Source: Hyphomicrobiales bacterium (lineage in GTDB: Bacteria > Pseudomonadota > Alphaproteobacteria > Rhizobiales > Rhizobiaceae). From it: a stretch of DNA of 64,000 bases. Of the stretch, positions 1 to 9,007 are shown one piece after another; positions within the stretch are counted from its first letter, which is position 1; the number at the start of each line of letters is the position of its first letter. Location: positions 91,635-155,634 of the forward strand of contig UBTY01000004.1 of the NCBI GenBank assembly GCA_900468535.1, in the 5' to 3' direction. Below the pieces are notes generated by a model that worked only from the letters and a program-made list of their open reading frames with translations, did not search any database and was not told where the DNA came from. A program made the translations under genes and the position numbers.

Positions 1-1293
1 ATGAAAGACAGAACAAGAGGCGGATTCACCCGCCGGCAACTCATCGTCACGACCGGCGCAGCGGCGGCAGCATTTGCGATCGCACGGCCAGCCTCGGCAG
101 CGGACACGATCAAGGTGGGCTTCATCAGCCCGCGGACTGGGCCGCTCGCCGGCTTCGGAGAGACCGACGGCTATGTTCTTGACCTTGTACGCAAGGCAAT
201 TGGTAGCGGAATCGAGGTTGGCGGCAAAAGCTACGCCATCGAGATCATCGATCAGGATACCCAATCGGATCCATCTCGCGCCGGGCAACTCGCGAAGGAT
301 CTCATCAACAATCGCGGCATTGACATCATGCTCGCCATCTCGACGCCGGAGACGATCAACCCGGTTGCGGATGCTTGCGAGGCCGCCGGTGTGCCGTGCC
401 TGTCGACCGTCATGCCGTGGGAAGCCTGGTATTTCGGTCGGGGCGCCAAACCCGGCCAGCCATCACCGTTCAAATGGACCTTCCACTTCGGATTCGGCGT
501 CGGCGAATTCCACAAGACCTACGTATCCCAGTGGAATCTGGTCGAGACCAACAAGAAGGTCGGTGTCATGTATCCGAACGACGCGGACGGCAACGCCATC
601 CGTGCGAACCTGGCGCCGTTGCTCCAGAAGGATGGCTTCACGATCGTCGATCCCGGCGCCTACGAGACCGGCACCACTGATTTCTCCAGCCAGATCGCTC
701 TCTTCAAGCAGGAAGGCGTGGAGATCATCAACAGCTTCCCGATCCCGCCGGATTTCGCGACCTTCTGGCGCCAGGCCGCGCAACAGGGGCTGCATCGCCA
801 GGTCAAGATCGTACAGGTCGCCAAGACCGGCCTGTTCCCGTCGACGATCGAAGCTCTTGGGCCGCTGGGCAAGAACATCGGCAGCGCCGCCTACTGGCAC
901 AAGGATTTTCCGTACAAGTCTTCGATCGCTGGCGTTAGCGGGCCCGAACTTGCTGACGGTTACGAGGCCGCGTCGGGAAAACAGTGGACGCAGCAGCTCG
1001 GCGCAACCCTATCGCTTCTCGATGCAGGCTTCGAGGTTCTCAAGAAGTCCTCCGACCCGAAGAGCAAGGACGCCGTCGTGAAGACGTTGGCCGGCCTCAA
1101 CACCGTTACAATTGCCGGCAAGGTTGACTTCACATCCGGTCCGGTCGCTAACGTTTCGCCGGGACCGATCATCGGGACGCAGTGGGTCAAGTCAGCCGAG
1201 GGATCCCGGTTCCAATACGACTATGTGGTGACCGAGAACGCGACCGACCCGAACGTGCCGGTGGCAGCCAAGCTCCTGCCGTACAACGGATAG
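1..1293 (+). CDS. ABC transporter substrate-binding protein, Liv/aromatic type
   Basis: Periplasmic binding protein of the leucine/isoleucine/valine-type (Peripla_BP_6) family, 430 aa. The N-terminus has a twin-arginine-like motif (FTRRQLIV, residues 9-16) followed by an alanine-rich segment and an ASA cleavage site near residue 33, so export is probably by Tat. The mature part opens with a typical IKVGFISPRTGPLAGFG strand. It is the first gene of an importer cassette: two ATPases and two permeases follow at once. The downstream aromatic-aldehyde enzymes suggest an aromatic ligand rather than an amino acid; that is inference. The ATG is the first base of the window, so the promoter and any longer N-terminus cannot be seen. 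Confidence 0.88.
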   Translation: MKDRTRGGFTRRQLIVTTGAAAAAFAIARPASAADTIKVGFISPRTGPLAGFGETDGYVLDLVRKAIGSGIEVGGKSYAIEIIDQDTQSDPSRAGQLAKDLINNRGIDIMLAISTPETINPVADACEAAGVPCLSTVMPWEAWYFGRGAKPGQPSPFKWTFHFGFGVGEFHKTYVSQWNLVETNKKVGVMYPNDADGNAIRANLAPLLQKDGFTIVDPGAYETGTTDFSSQIALFKQEGVEIINSFPIPPDFATFWRQAAQQGLHRQVKIVQVAKTGLFPSTIEALGPLGKNIGSAAYWHKDFPYKSSIAGVSGPELADGYEAASGKQWTQQLGATLSLLDAGFEVLKKSSDPKSKDAVVKTLAGLNTVTIAGKVDFTSGPVANVSPGPIIGTQWVKSAEGSRFQYDYVVTENATDPNVPVAAKLLPYNG

Positions 1294-1301
1294 ACCGGGC
1301 G

Positions 1302-2054
1302 ATGGTGGCAACGCAAAATACAGGAACCGGCGAAAGCCGGTTCTCCAGTCACGGGATCTCCAAGCGGTTCGGTGCGCTTCCCGTTTTGGAGAATCTCGAC
1401 TTCTCGATGGGTATGGGCGAGGCAGTCGGGATTGTCGGTCCGAACGGCGCCGGCAAGACGACTTTCCTCGCAACGCTTGCGGGCGCATACCCGCCAAGTG
1501 CCGGCACGATCAGCTTCGACGGCCGCGACGTTACGCGCCTCTCGGCTGCGGATCGTTGCTGCATGGGGCTTGCACGTACCCATCAGGTTCCAAAACCGTT
1601 TTCCGGCATGACGACGTTCGAGAATGTCTATGTCGCCGCAACACATGCAGGCGGCAAGGGTAGGGACCAAGCCTATGCCGAGGTGATCGACTCGCTCAAG
1701 CTTTGCGGCATGCTTCACGTTGCCAACAGGCGAGCCGAGACGCTCGGCCTGCTTGATCGGAAACGCCTCGAACTCGCTCGTGCGGTCGCGACATCGCCGA
1801 AAGTCATCCTGCTGGACGAAATCGGCGGAGGCCTGACCGATTCCGAGGCGCAGGAACTGGTTCAGACCATTCAGGAGCTTCGCCGCCGCGGGATCGGCAT
1901 CATCTGGATCGAGCACATCGTCCACGTCCTCCTGCAGGTCGTTCAGCGGCTCGTTTGCATGGATGCAGGCAAGATCATCGCCGACGGCGAGCCGAACGCA
2001 GTCATGACGAATCCACAGGTTGTAAAAGCCTATCTGGGCGGAGGTCCCAAATGA
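1302..2054 (+). CDS. ABC transporter ATP-binding protein, LivG type
   Basis: ATPase of the branched-chain-type importer, 250 aa from the ATG 9 bp after the binding-protein stop; longer starts would run into that gene. Walker A is GPNGAGKTT (about residues 46-54). The usual LSGGQ signature is replaced by LGLLDRKRLELARA, and Walker B continues DEIGGGL in place of DEP.GL. A DRKRLE-type signature occurs in a known LivG subfamily, so this need not mean loss of activity. The stop overlaps the start of the next ATPase by 4 bp (ATGA), which indicates translational coupling. It should energise the permease pair at the membrane as a heterodimer with the LivF partner. Confidence 0.87.
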   Translation: MVATQNTGTGESRFSSHGISKRFGALPVLENLDFSMGMGEAVGIVGPNGAGKTTFLATLAGAYPPSAGTISFDGRDVTRLSAADRCCMGLARTHQVPKPFSGMTTFENVYVAATHAGGKGRDQAYAEVIDSLKLCGMLHVANRRAETLGLLDRKRLELARAVATSPKVILLDEIGGGLTDSEAQELVQTIQELRRRGIGIIWIEHIVHVLLQVVQRLVCMDAGKIIADGEPNAVMTNPQVVKAYLGGGPK

Positions 2055-2779
2055 GCGCGCTTTCCATAGAAGGCCTTCATGCCCGCCACGGTCTGCTCGA
2101 AGCCGTTCGCGGCATTTCATTCGCTGTCAGGAAAGGCGAGACATTGGCTCTCGTTGGGGCAAATGGCGCGGGGAAGACAACCCTGCTTCGGACCTTGGCC
2201 GGCGCACACCCCACCGCAGCAGGCCGCATTCTGCTGAACGGAGACGACGTCACAAAGCTGCCGGCGCACCAGCGCGTCCGTCATGGAATTGCACTTGTGC
2301 CGGAGGGGCGGCGGATGTTCGCTTCCATGACCGTCACGGAAAACCTCAAGCTCGGCGCCATGTCCGGCCGCAAGGGAGACTGGTCCATCGAGCGGATCGT
2401 CGAGATCTTTCCGAACTTAAAAAAACGGCTCGATCACAAGACGGGCCATCTGTCGGGCGGCGAACAGCAGGCGACAGCGATTGGCCGCGCTCTGATGAGC
2501 AATCCGGACATTCTCCTCCTCGACGAAGTCTCGCTGGGCCTTTCGCCCCTTGTGGTGGATCGGGTGTACGAACAGTTCGGCGGCCTCATGCAATCAGGAA
2601 CCACGATCATTCTCGTCGAGCAGGATTTGTCACGCGCGATGAGCGTCGCCGATCGCGTCATCTGCATGCTCGAGGGAAAGACCGTTCTTGAAGGCGCAGC
2701 CTCGGAGTTGACCCGCGAACAAGTTACCGACGCGTATTTTGGCCTGCACCGCGCCAACAGCGGGAGACACGTACAATGA
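2051..2779 (+). CDS. ABC transporter ATP-binding protein, LivF type
   Basis: Second ATPase of the importer, 242 aa. Walker A GANGAGKTT is near residues 36-44, a full LSGGEQQ signature follows, and Walker B reads LLLDEVSLGLSP. It also carries the VPEGRRMFASMTV block typical of LivF proteins. The chosen ATG overlaps the previous stop by 4 bp and the gene's own stop overlaps the next ATG in the same way; the open frame extends 32 codons upstream but only inside the LivG gene. The LivG partner has the divergent signature, so the two ATP sites may not be equivalent. Confidence 0.88.
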   Translation: MSALSIEGLHARHGLLEAVRGISFAVRKGETLALVGANGAGKTTLLRTLAGAHPTAAGRILLNGDDVTKLPAHQRVRHGIALVPEGRRMFASMTVTENLKLGAMSGRKGDWSIERIVEIFPNLKKRLDHKTGHLSGGEQQATAIGRALMSNPDILLLDEVSLGLSPLVVDRVYEQFGGLMQSGTTIILVEQDLSRAMSVADRVICMLEGKTVLEGAASELTREQVTDAYFGLHRANSGRHVQ

Positions 2780-3672
2780 TGAACCAGATCGTCCAGGGAG
2801 TATTGCTTGGTGGCTATTACGCGCTGATCGCGTGCGGCCTCTCGTTCATGTTCTCTATCATGCGCATCATCAATCTCGCGCATGGCAGCCTCGCTGTTGT
2901 CGCGGCATACCTGATTTTCGTCCTGTCGGAACGCATACATTTGCCGCTTTGGCTTTGCCTGATCCTGGCCGTCACCGCCATGAGCATTGTCGGATGGCTG
3001 CTTCAGCTTTTCATACTGGATCGGAGCGCCCGCGCAGGCCAGCTGCTCCCGATCCTGTCCACCTTTGGACTGTCGATGGTTCTCGACAATGCGCTCTTCG
3101 AACAGTTCGGGGCAGATACCCGTTCGCTCGCCAACTCCATCGGCGACCTCTCCTGGGATAGCTGGGAATTACCGGGCGGCCTCTTCGTCGGAAAGCTTCC
3201 GGTTCTGATATTCCTCACCGCGGTTGCGCTCCTTGCCACCCTGCAGCTGCTTTTGTCCAGAACAGCGATCGGTCGCGCGATCAGGGCAACGGCGGAGGAT
3301 CCGGATACAGCCGGGCTTGTCGGGATCGACGCACGTCGCGTAAACGCGATGGCCGCGGCGATTGCCCTGTCGACTGTCACGATCGCGGGCATGTTTCTTG
3401 CGATGCGTGCGACGTTCGAGCCATATTCAGGCGCCCAGCAGCTGCTGTTTGCTTTCGAAGCAACGATCATAGGTGGCGTCGGCTCCCTTTGGGGCACATT
3501 GGCCGGCGGGATCATTCTTGGCATAGCGCAGACGATGGGCGCATCGCTTCATCCGTTGGGCTTCCTTATCGCCGGACACGCCGTATTCCTGGCGATCCTT
3601 CTTGCCCGCCTGTTCCTGCCCGACCTCGCAACGCTGCCTGCACGGTTTATGAAACGCGGAGTATCAGCATGA
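2776..3672 (+). CDS. ABC transporter permease, LivH type
   Basis: Inner-membrane permease of the branched-chain amino acid family, 298 aa, with about eight hydrophobic segments. The N-terminus (QGVLLGGYYALIACGLSFMF) and the later GVGSLWGTLAGGIILG segment are characteristic of LivH proteins. It starts inside the LivF stop (4-bp overlap) and ends overlapping the LivM-type gene, so all five transporter genes are co-translated. It forms the translocation channel with the next gene product. Confidence 0.88.
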   Translation: MMNQIVQGVLLGGYYALIACGLSFMFSIMRIINLAHGSLAVVAAYLIFVLSERIHLPLWLCLILAVTAMSIVGWLLQLFILDRSARAGQLLPILSTFGLSMVLDNALFEQFGADTRSLANSIGDLSWDSWELPGGLFVGKLPVLIFLTAVALLATLQLLLSRTAIGRAIRATAEDPDTAGLVGIDARRVNAMAAAIALSTVTIAGMFLAMRATFEPYSGAQQLLFAFEATIIGGVGSLWGTLAGGIILGIAQTMGASLHPLGFLIAGHAVFLAILLARLFLPDLATLPARFMKRGVSA

Positions 3673-4706
3673 CCCATCCCGCGTCATTTCCACTTGCTGC
3701 GCCTGGAATCGGCGATGTCCATCGCTGGACTCGAGCGTCCCGCATTGCCGCCTGGTCGTCGGTTCTCGTGATCGCGATCCTTGCTGCAGTTCCGGCATTT
3801 TCAGGCGTCGGCATCGTTGACCGGCTGACGGCGCTATTCGTCTACGTCATCCTCGCGGCCATGTGGAACGCGCTTGCCGGCTATGGCGGACTGGTCTCAG
3901 TTGGCCAGCAGATGTTCTTCGGTCTTGGCGCTTACTTCACTGTCCGTATCGCCAATGCGGGGATTGATCCTTTTCTCGCGGTTCTCATGGCGGCGGTCGT
4001 TGTCGGGGCCATCTCCTATCCGCTTTCATTCGTGATGCTTCGCTTGAAAGGCGGGGAGTTCGCGATCGCCATGTGGGTGGTTTCGGCACTGACACACCTT
4101 CTCGTCAATCTCGACCCACTGATCCAGGGGGAGACGGGAACCTCGCTGATCTCGTTGAACGCATATCCGGCCGGTCAACGCCAAGTGTTGATCTACGGGC
4201 TGGCCCTGATTTCCATGGCAGTATTACTCCTCGGACTGTTCGCATTGCTGAGAAGCCGTGTCGGGGCAGCCATTCAGGCCATTCGAGACAATGAGGATGC
4301 TGCTGGAGCTATCGGCGTCAACGTTTTCACCACCAAACGAACGCTCTTCATGCTGGCGGCCTTCGGGACCGGAATTGCCGGTGCCCTATGGCTCGCAAGT
4401 GCCACCAGCTTCCAGCCCAAGACCTATTTCTCGGTTCAGTGGACGGCCTACATGATCTTCATGGTTCTGGTCGGCGGGCTGGGACGCTTCGAAGGCGCCA
4501 TTCTCGGCGCGATAATCTTCTTTGTGATCGAGACGGCCTTCGGCGCAATGGGGGTCTGGTACCTGATCGGTCTGGGCCTGGTCGCGCTGTTGTTCTCGCT
4601 GTTCCTGCCGCGCGGCCTGTGGGGTGCCATCGAGGAACGTTTCGGCCTCTCCCTGATGCCTGTCGGATACAGGCTCGAACTCAAAACCAAGCAATCAACG
4701 GAGTGA
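3669..4706 (+). CDS. ABC transporter permease, LivM type
   Basis: Second permease, 345 aa, starting at the ATG that overlaps the previous stop; the longer open frame upstream lies wholly inside the LivH gene. After a short cytoplasmic N-terminus it has the LivM hallmark LAAMWNALAGYGGLVSVGQQ near residues 60-80 and the conserved cytoplasmic loop AIRDNEDAAGAIGVN. The C-terminus is polar. Only 3 bp separate it from the following dehydrogenase, so transport and catabolic genes are likely one operon. Confidence 0.88.
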   Translation: MTHPASFPLAAPGIGDVHRWTRASRIAAWSSVLVIAILAAVPAFSGVGIVDRLTALFVYVILAAMWNALAGYGGLVSVGQQMFFGLGAYFTVRIANAGIDPFLAVLMAAVVVGAISYPLSFVMLRLKGGEFAIAMWVVSALTHLLVNLDPLIQGETGTSLISLNAYPAGQRQVLIYGLALISMAVLLLGLFALLRSRVGAAIQAIRDNEDAAGAIGVNVFTTKRTLFMLAAFGTGIAGALWLASATSFQPKTYFSVQWTAYMIFMVLVGGLGRFEGAILGAIIFFVIETAFGAMGVWYLIGLGLVALLFSLFLPRGLWGAIEERFGLSLMPVGYRLELKTKQSTE

Positions 4707-4709
4707 AAC

Positions 4710-5495
4710 ATGCTGTACGGTAAGACCGTCGTCATCACAGGCGTGGCGGCCGGCATCGGCGCCAGAACCACCGAGCTCGCCATCTCCCTCGGAGCCGACG
4801 TCATCGGGATCGACGTCAACGAACCGCCGGTTCCAAGCCCCAGCTTCATCAAGGGGGACCTCTCCAACCCAAGCGGCATCCAGGACATCGTCCGTCGGTT
4901 GCCACGGCGGTTTGATGCGGTGCTCAACGTCGCGGGCATCTCCGGCAGAGCCGGTGCCGAGGCGACCCTTGCGATCAATTTCTACGGACTGCGAGCATTT
5001 TCCGAAGCCTGCGCGCCGAAAATCCGTGAGGGGGGCGCCGTCGTGAACGTCGCATCCATCGCAGGTTATGGATGGCGGGCTAACCTTGAACAGGCCAAAG
5101 CCATGGTGAGCGAGCCCGGTTTCCCCGATATAAGGTCGGTTATGGAAAAGAACGGTGTGGACGATGACATCGGATACCCGCTCTCCAAGGAACTGCTGAT
5201 CCTCTGGACGCAGAAGGCCGCGCACCAGCCTCTTTTCAAGGATCGGGCAATTCGCGTGAACGCGGTCAGTCCAGGTCCGGTCGAAACTCAGATACTGAAG
5301 GAATTTCGAGCTGTCTTGGGCGATGAGAAAGTCGACAGCGACATCAGTCGGGTGGGCCGGGCTGCGACTGCTTCCGATATCGCACCGGTCGTCCTGTTCC
5401 TAGCCTCGGACGCCGCTCGCTGGATCAACGGCGCCAATATTTCGAACGACGGCGGCCTCGAAGCCTCCATCAATGCAGACGTGCTCGGTTTTTAG
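4710..5495 (+). CDS. Short-chain dehydrogenase, coniferyl-alcohol-dehydrogenase-like
   Basis: Classical SDR of 261 aa: cofactor motif TGVAAGIG (10-17), NVAGISG (73-79), catalytic Ser116, Tyr156 and Lys160 in YPLSK. The aspartate at the end of beta-2 (GIDVNEPP) favours NAD. The overall pattern, including the GDLSNPSGI segment and the long insertion before the active-site Tyr, resembles CalA-type coniferyl-alcohol and 3-alpha-hydroxysteroid dehydrogenases as I recall them. Position 3 bp after the permease and 15 bp before a vanillin-dehydrogenase-like ALDH fits an alcohol-to-aldehyde-to-acid sequence on an imported aromatic. Family is certain; the substrate is inferred. Confidence 0.72.
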   Translation: MLYGKTVVITGVAAGIGARTTELAISLGADVIGIDVNEPPVPSPSFIKGDLSNPSGIQDIVRRLPRRFDAVLNVAGISGRAGAEATLAINFYGLRAFSEACAPKIREGGAVVNVASIAGYGWRANLEQAKAMVSEPGFPDIRSVMEKNGVDDDIGYPLSKELLILWTQKAAHQPLFKDRAIRVNAVSPGPVETQILKEFRAVLGDEKVDSDISRVGRAATASDIAPVVLFLASDAARWINGANISNDGGLEASINADVLGF

Positions 5496-5510
5496 CGGAA
5501 GGAAATACAG

Positions 5511-6959
5511 ATGTTGGAACTTCAACAAATCATAGGCGGCAAATTCGTGCCTGCAATCTCTGGCAGGACGTTCGATCGGCTTGATCCGTACACCGGCAAG
5601 ATTGCAAGTCGTGCTCCGGCCTCGAACCTCGAAGATGTGCAGGCTGCCGTTGCCGCGGCTGCCGCAGCTTTCCCAGCCTGGGCAAAGCTTGGGCCGGCCG
5701 CGCGCCGCGAACTCCTTCTCAAGGCGGCCGATGTCCTGGCGTCGAAGGCGGATGAGTTTGCTCGTATCATGATCGAGGAAACCGGTGGCACGGCCCCATG
5801 GGCCGGGTTCAACACCATGCTTGCGGCAGGAATCCTGCGGGAAGCAGCCAGCATGACGACACAGATCCAGGGCGAGATCATTCCATCAGACAAACCGGGC
5901 ACGCTTTCGATGGCGGTGCGCCAGCCGGCGGGCGTTTGCCTCGGCATCGCCCCCTGGAACGCCCCGGTTATCCTCGGAACGCGCGCGATCGCAATGGCGT
6001 TGGCATGTGGCAATACCGTCATCCTCAAGGCATCGGAAGCATGCCCCGGCCTGCACATGCTGATCGGCAAGGCGCTTGTCGAAGCGGGCGTTCCGGCCGG
6101 TGTCGTCAACGTCATCACGAATGCCCCCCAGGATGCTGCGAAAATCGTCGAGGCATTGATCGCCGCTCCGGAAGTGCGCCGCGTCAACTTCACCGGCTCG
6201 ACGAAGGTCGGTCGCATTATCGGTGAGCTCTGCGGCCGTCATCTGAAGCCGGCGCTCCTGGAACTCGGCGGTAAGGCGCCGATGATCGTTCTTGATGACG
6301 CCGACGTCGACGCTGCCGTGAATGGCGCCATCTTCGGCTCGTTCGCCAACATGGGCCAGATCTGCATGTCAACGGAGCGGATCATCGTCGACGAGAAGAT
6401 TGCTGACGAATTCGTGGAAAAGCTCGCCGCGCGCGCCAACAAGCTGCCTGCCGGCGATCCACGCGGCCATGTCGTGCTGGGTTCGCTCGTCACGCCGGAG
6501 GCCGCGACCAAGATGGAAGACTTTGTCGCGGACGCGGTTGGCAAGGGCGCCAAGCTGGTTGCCGGCGGAAAGCGCAGTGGCTCGGTGGTCGACGCCACGC
6601 TGCTCGATCACGTCAAACCGGGGATGCGTACCTTCGAGGAAGAATCCTTTGGGCCGGTAAAGCCGATCGTTCGCGTCAAGGATGAGGCCGAGGCAATTCG
6701 TGTCGCCAATGATACGGAATACGGGCTGTCATCGTCGATCTATAGCCGTGACGTGCAGCGTGCCCTGGCTGTTGCGGCACAGATCCAGACAGGCATCTGC
6801 CATATCAACGGTCCGACCGTGCATGACGAGGCGCAAATGCCGTTCGGCGGTGTGAAGAGCTCAGGTTATGGCCGCTTCGGCGGAAAGGCTGCGATCAACG
6901 AGTTTACGGAACTGCGCTGGATCACCGTCGAAGATCCGCACCAACACTATCCGTTCTGA
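5511..6959 (+). CDS. vdh: Aromatic aldehyde dehydrogenase, vanillin-dehydrogenase-like
   Basis: ALDH-superfamily enzyme of 482 aa, the length usual for Vdh. Active-site residues are Asn150 (PWN), Glu251 (ELGGK) and Cys285 (GQICMSTER). Blocks MTTQIQGEIIPSD, IAPWNAPVILG and the C-terminal HINGPTVHDEAQMPFGG match vanillin and salicylaldehyde dehydrogenases closely from memory. It should oxidise an aromatic aldehyde to the acid with NAD(P). A good ribosome site (GGAAGG) precedes the ATG. It ends the Liv-type operon and is followed by a hairpin. The exact aldehyde cannot be told from sequence. Confidence 0.78.
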   Translation: MLELQQIIGGKFVPAISGRTFDRLDPYTGKIASRAPASNLEDVQAAVAAAAAAFPAWAKLGPAARRELLLKAADVLASKADEFARIMIEETGGTAPWAGFNTMLAAGILREAASMTTQIQGEIIPSDKPGTLSMAVRQPAGVCLGIAPWNAPVILGTRAIAMALACGNTVILKASEACPGLHMLIGKALVEAGVPAGVVNVITNAPQDAAKIVEALIAAPEVRRVNFTGSTKVGRIIGELCGRHLKPALLELGGKAPMIVLDDADVDAAVNGAIFGSFANMGQICMSTERIIVDEKIADEFVEKLAARANKLPAGDPRGHVVLGSLVTPEAATKMEDFVADAVGKGAKLVAGGKRSGSVVDATLLDHVKPGMRTFEEESFGPVKPIVRVKDEAEAIRVANDTEYGLSSSIYSRDVQRALAVAAQIQTGICHINGPTVHDEAQMPFGGVKSSGYGRFGGKAAINEFTELRWITVEDPHQHYPF

Positions 6960-6979
6960 CGTGATGTGAACGATCTCGA

Positions 6980-7007
6980 GATGTCGGCGTCTTATGATGC
7001 CGACATC
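6980..7007 (+). terminator. Hairpin downstream of the aromatic operon
   Basis: Perfect 9-bp inverted repeat GATGTCGGC / GCCGACATC with a 10-base loop, 20 bp after the vdh-like stop. It has no U-tract, so it may be a weak or factor-dependent terminator or a 3'-end stabiliser. Confidence 0.4.
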
Positions 7008-7083
7008 CCCCAAACGCGGGATGCGCTGCGCGCAATTCCGTGGTCGGTATCTCCCTGAACATCATCGTCGAGGGGTCGATATC

Positions 7084-7623
7084 GTGCTTGCCAATTTCAG
7101 AAGAAACATTGTCATGTTTTGCGTGACGCTACTGGCGTCGTGCAATGCTGTCCCGATCGAACAGGTTCCTTCGGACGCGGTCGTTGTCGTGGGGCCGAGT
7201 GATCTCCAGGGTAAGACCAGGGAGCAGATCGAAGCGGATGAGAAACGCCTAGCAGACAATGAGCGCACGAGGACGCCGTCTATTCAAACCGACTATCCTG
7301 CGCCGACCAGGATTGCCGCCACAACACCTGCTGTTAACGCTTCCGGATTTCCGCAGCCGCCGGGCGATAGTCGCTCTGACTGCGATGATCCGAACAGCCG
7401 ATTTGTTCAGTGGATTCAGAGCGTTCAGCAGCAGGCCTCCTCTGGCGGCGTCTGCATGAACGCAAGAGGTGCCTACCTTATCAATTCCGAAGGCGCCAAG
7501 AAGTCGCGATATTGTGCACAGTTCTATTCGGGCACCGAGCGCGAGCAATCCCTTCAGCAGGCCGAGGAGTATGATCGCGTCGCCAACGAGGCCCGGGGAA
7601 CGATGGGCGGCTCCTGTGGCTGA
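7084..7623 (+). CDS. Hypothetical lipoprotein
   Basis: Predicted lipoprotein of about 179 aa with no recognised family. Read from the GTG, the N-terminus MLANFRRNIVMFCVTLLASC is a short basic-hydrophobic signal ending in a lipobox (LASC), so Cys20 would be lipidated. GAGGG lies just upstream of this GTG, whereas the longer open frame from 6994 would place 30 non-signal residues in front. The mature part has a KTREQIEADEKRLADNERTRTP helical stretch in two halves, a disordered Pro/Thr region and a C-terminal part with four cysteines (around SDCDDP, GVCMN, RYCAQF, GSCG) that could form two disulfides in the periplasm. Confidence 0.6.
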   Translation: MLANFRRNIVMFCVTLLASCNAVPIEQVPSDAVVVVGPSDLQGKTREQIEADEKRLADNERTRTPSIQTDYPAPTRIAATTPAVNASGFPQPPGDSRSDCDDPNSRFVQWIQSVQQQASSGGVCMNARGAYLINSEGAKKSRYCAQFYSGTEREQSLQQAEEYDRVANEARGTMGGSCG

Positions 7624-7632
7624 CGTATCGCG

Positions 7633-7702
7633 GTAGAAGAAGCCGGCCACCGTTTGCAAGATCGAAGTTCGTGATCAGCTTCTGATAGAACGCATCGGCG
7701 GC
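7633..7702 (-). pseudogene. Relic of an Lrp/AsnC regulator gene (C-terminal fragment)
   Basis: On the minus strand this stretch encodes DAFYQKLITNFDLA, identical to a segment near the C-terminus of the intact Lrp-type gene at 9990-10484. About 60 bp align with 10043-10103 at roughly 89 percent by hand count, with a 26-bp exact block (7671-7696 versus 10078-10103). A one-base indel in the TTTGC tract breaks the frame, and no helix-turn-helix coding part remains nearby. It is therefore a decayed copy. Both copies lie in the same orientation and flank the aldo/keto reductase and AraC genes. Confidence 0.75.
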
Positions 7703-7788
7703 CAAGCAGGCGGGCGACGACCGGTATTGATTTCCTAAACCGTGTTCGTCGTCGCATGCGTCGATGGTGGCTATGAGTGCAGATTGGC

Positions 7789-8871
7789 TCAGTAGCGGGC
7801 GGTGCTCTGTGCAAGCATGGGCCAAAGCGTTGTTTGAACACCGTTGATGCGGGTTCCTCCGTAGCCAAGCATCGGCGTCCCTGTCTCGAGCACATGGGCG
7901 GGAAAGTTGAGAGTCGGTTTGGAGATAGCGTCAAGACGCGCAATGTGCTCCTCGCCGAGCGCAACCTCTAACGCGGCAAGGTTCTCAACGAACTGCTCCT
8001 TTCGGCGGGCACCGACCAAAATCGAGGCAACGGCAGGCTTGGTCCTGAGCCATGCGAGCGCGACCGTCGCGGGACTGGCGCCGACGTCTTCAGCAACCTG
8101 ATGCAAAACATCGATGACATCGTAATCTGCTTCGGATGGGGCGCCTGCAATCATGGATCTCGACGCGTCCGCCGGCATGGCCGCCGAGCGCCGGTATTTG
8201 CCGGACAGAAAACCGTTCTTCAGCGGGCTCCAGGGCATGATGGCCATGTCCAAGGCCTCCGCCATGGGGACATGCTCGCCTTCGATGGTGCGTTCGAGCA
8301 AGGAATATTCGAGTTGCAAGGCGATGACTGGCGTCCAGCCGCGAAAGTGGGACAGAACCGATGCTTCGGCTGTTTTCCATGCCGGGAGATCTGACAGTCC
8401 GATGTACCGGATCTTTCCAGAACGAACGAGATCATCAAGCGCACGCAGTGTCTCTTCGATTGGCGCGAACTTGTCCCAGTTGTGCAGCCAGTAGATATCG
8501 ACATAATCGGTCTGCAGTCGGCGCAATGACGCTTCCAACTGATGGATCATCGACTTGCGTCCAGCTCCGCCACCATTCGGATCCCTCGGATGGAGACTGG
8601 CAAAGAACTTGGTTCCGAGAACCACGCGGTCCCGTTTTGAGGGCTGTCCAGCGAAATAGTCACCGATGATCTTTTCAGAATGTCCATTGGTATAAATGTT
8701 CGCCGTGTCGATCGAGTTGCCGCCCCGATCGAGATATTCCGCGAGGATCTCCACCGAATGCTCGGCATCCGTCCCCCAGCCCCAGTCTTCACCAAAGGTC
8801 ATGGTGCCCAATGTCAGCGGGCTTACACGAAGGGCCGAACGGCCGAGAGTGACAAATGAATCCAGTGGCAT
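7789..8871 (-). CDS. Aldo/keto reductase
   Basis: NADPH-dependent AKR of 360 aa with the full catalytic tetrad: Asp55 and Tyr60 (DTANIY), Lys88 (GTKFF) and His130 (YWLHNWD). The N-terminal LGRSALRVSPLTLGTMTFG block and the C-terminal SILVGARRKEQFVENLAALE cofactor-binding segment place it near the YajO/Tas (AKR11-14) families. An AGGAG lies 5 bp before the ATG. It is divergent from an AraC-type regulator 136 bp away that probably controls it; this pairing is common in proteobacteria. Substrate unknown. Confidence 0.88.
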   Translation of the reverse strand: MPLDSFVTLGRSALRVSPLTLGTMTFGEDWGWGTDAEHSVEILAEYLDRGGNSIDTANIYTNGHSEKIIGDYFAGQPSKRDRVVLGTKFFASLHPRDPNGGGAGRKSMIHQLEASLRRLQTDYVDIYWLHNWDKFAPIEETLRALDDLVRSGKIRYIGLSDLPAWKTAEASVLSHFRGWTPVIALQLEYSLLERTIEGEHVPMAEALDMAIMPWSPLKNGFLSGKYRRSAAMPADASRSMIAGAPSEADYDVIDVLHQVAEDVGASPATVALAWLRTKPAVASILVGARRKEQFVENLAALEVALGEEHIARLDAISKPTLNFPAHVLETGTPMLGYGGTRINGVQTTLWPMLAQSTARY

Positions 8872-9007
8872 AACAGCTCCTGATTTGCGAATTCAATTGT
8901 CCTGATTTTAATATCTCGCAGTCCAATCGGCGTAGACCATTGCTGCCATCCTGTTGCACAATCATGCCAACCGCTTGCTGATATGTCCCAAACCATCCGG
9001 ATGGCCG

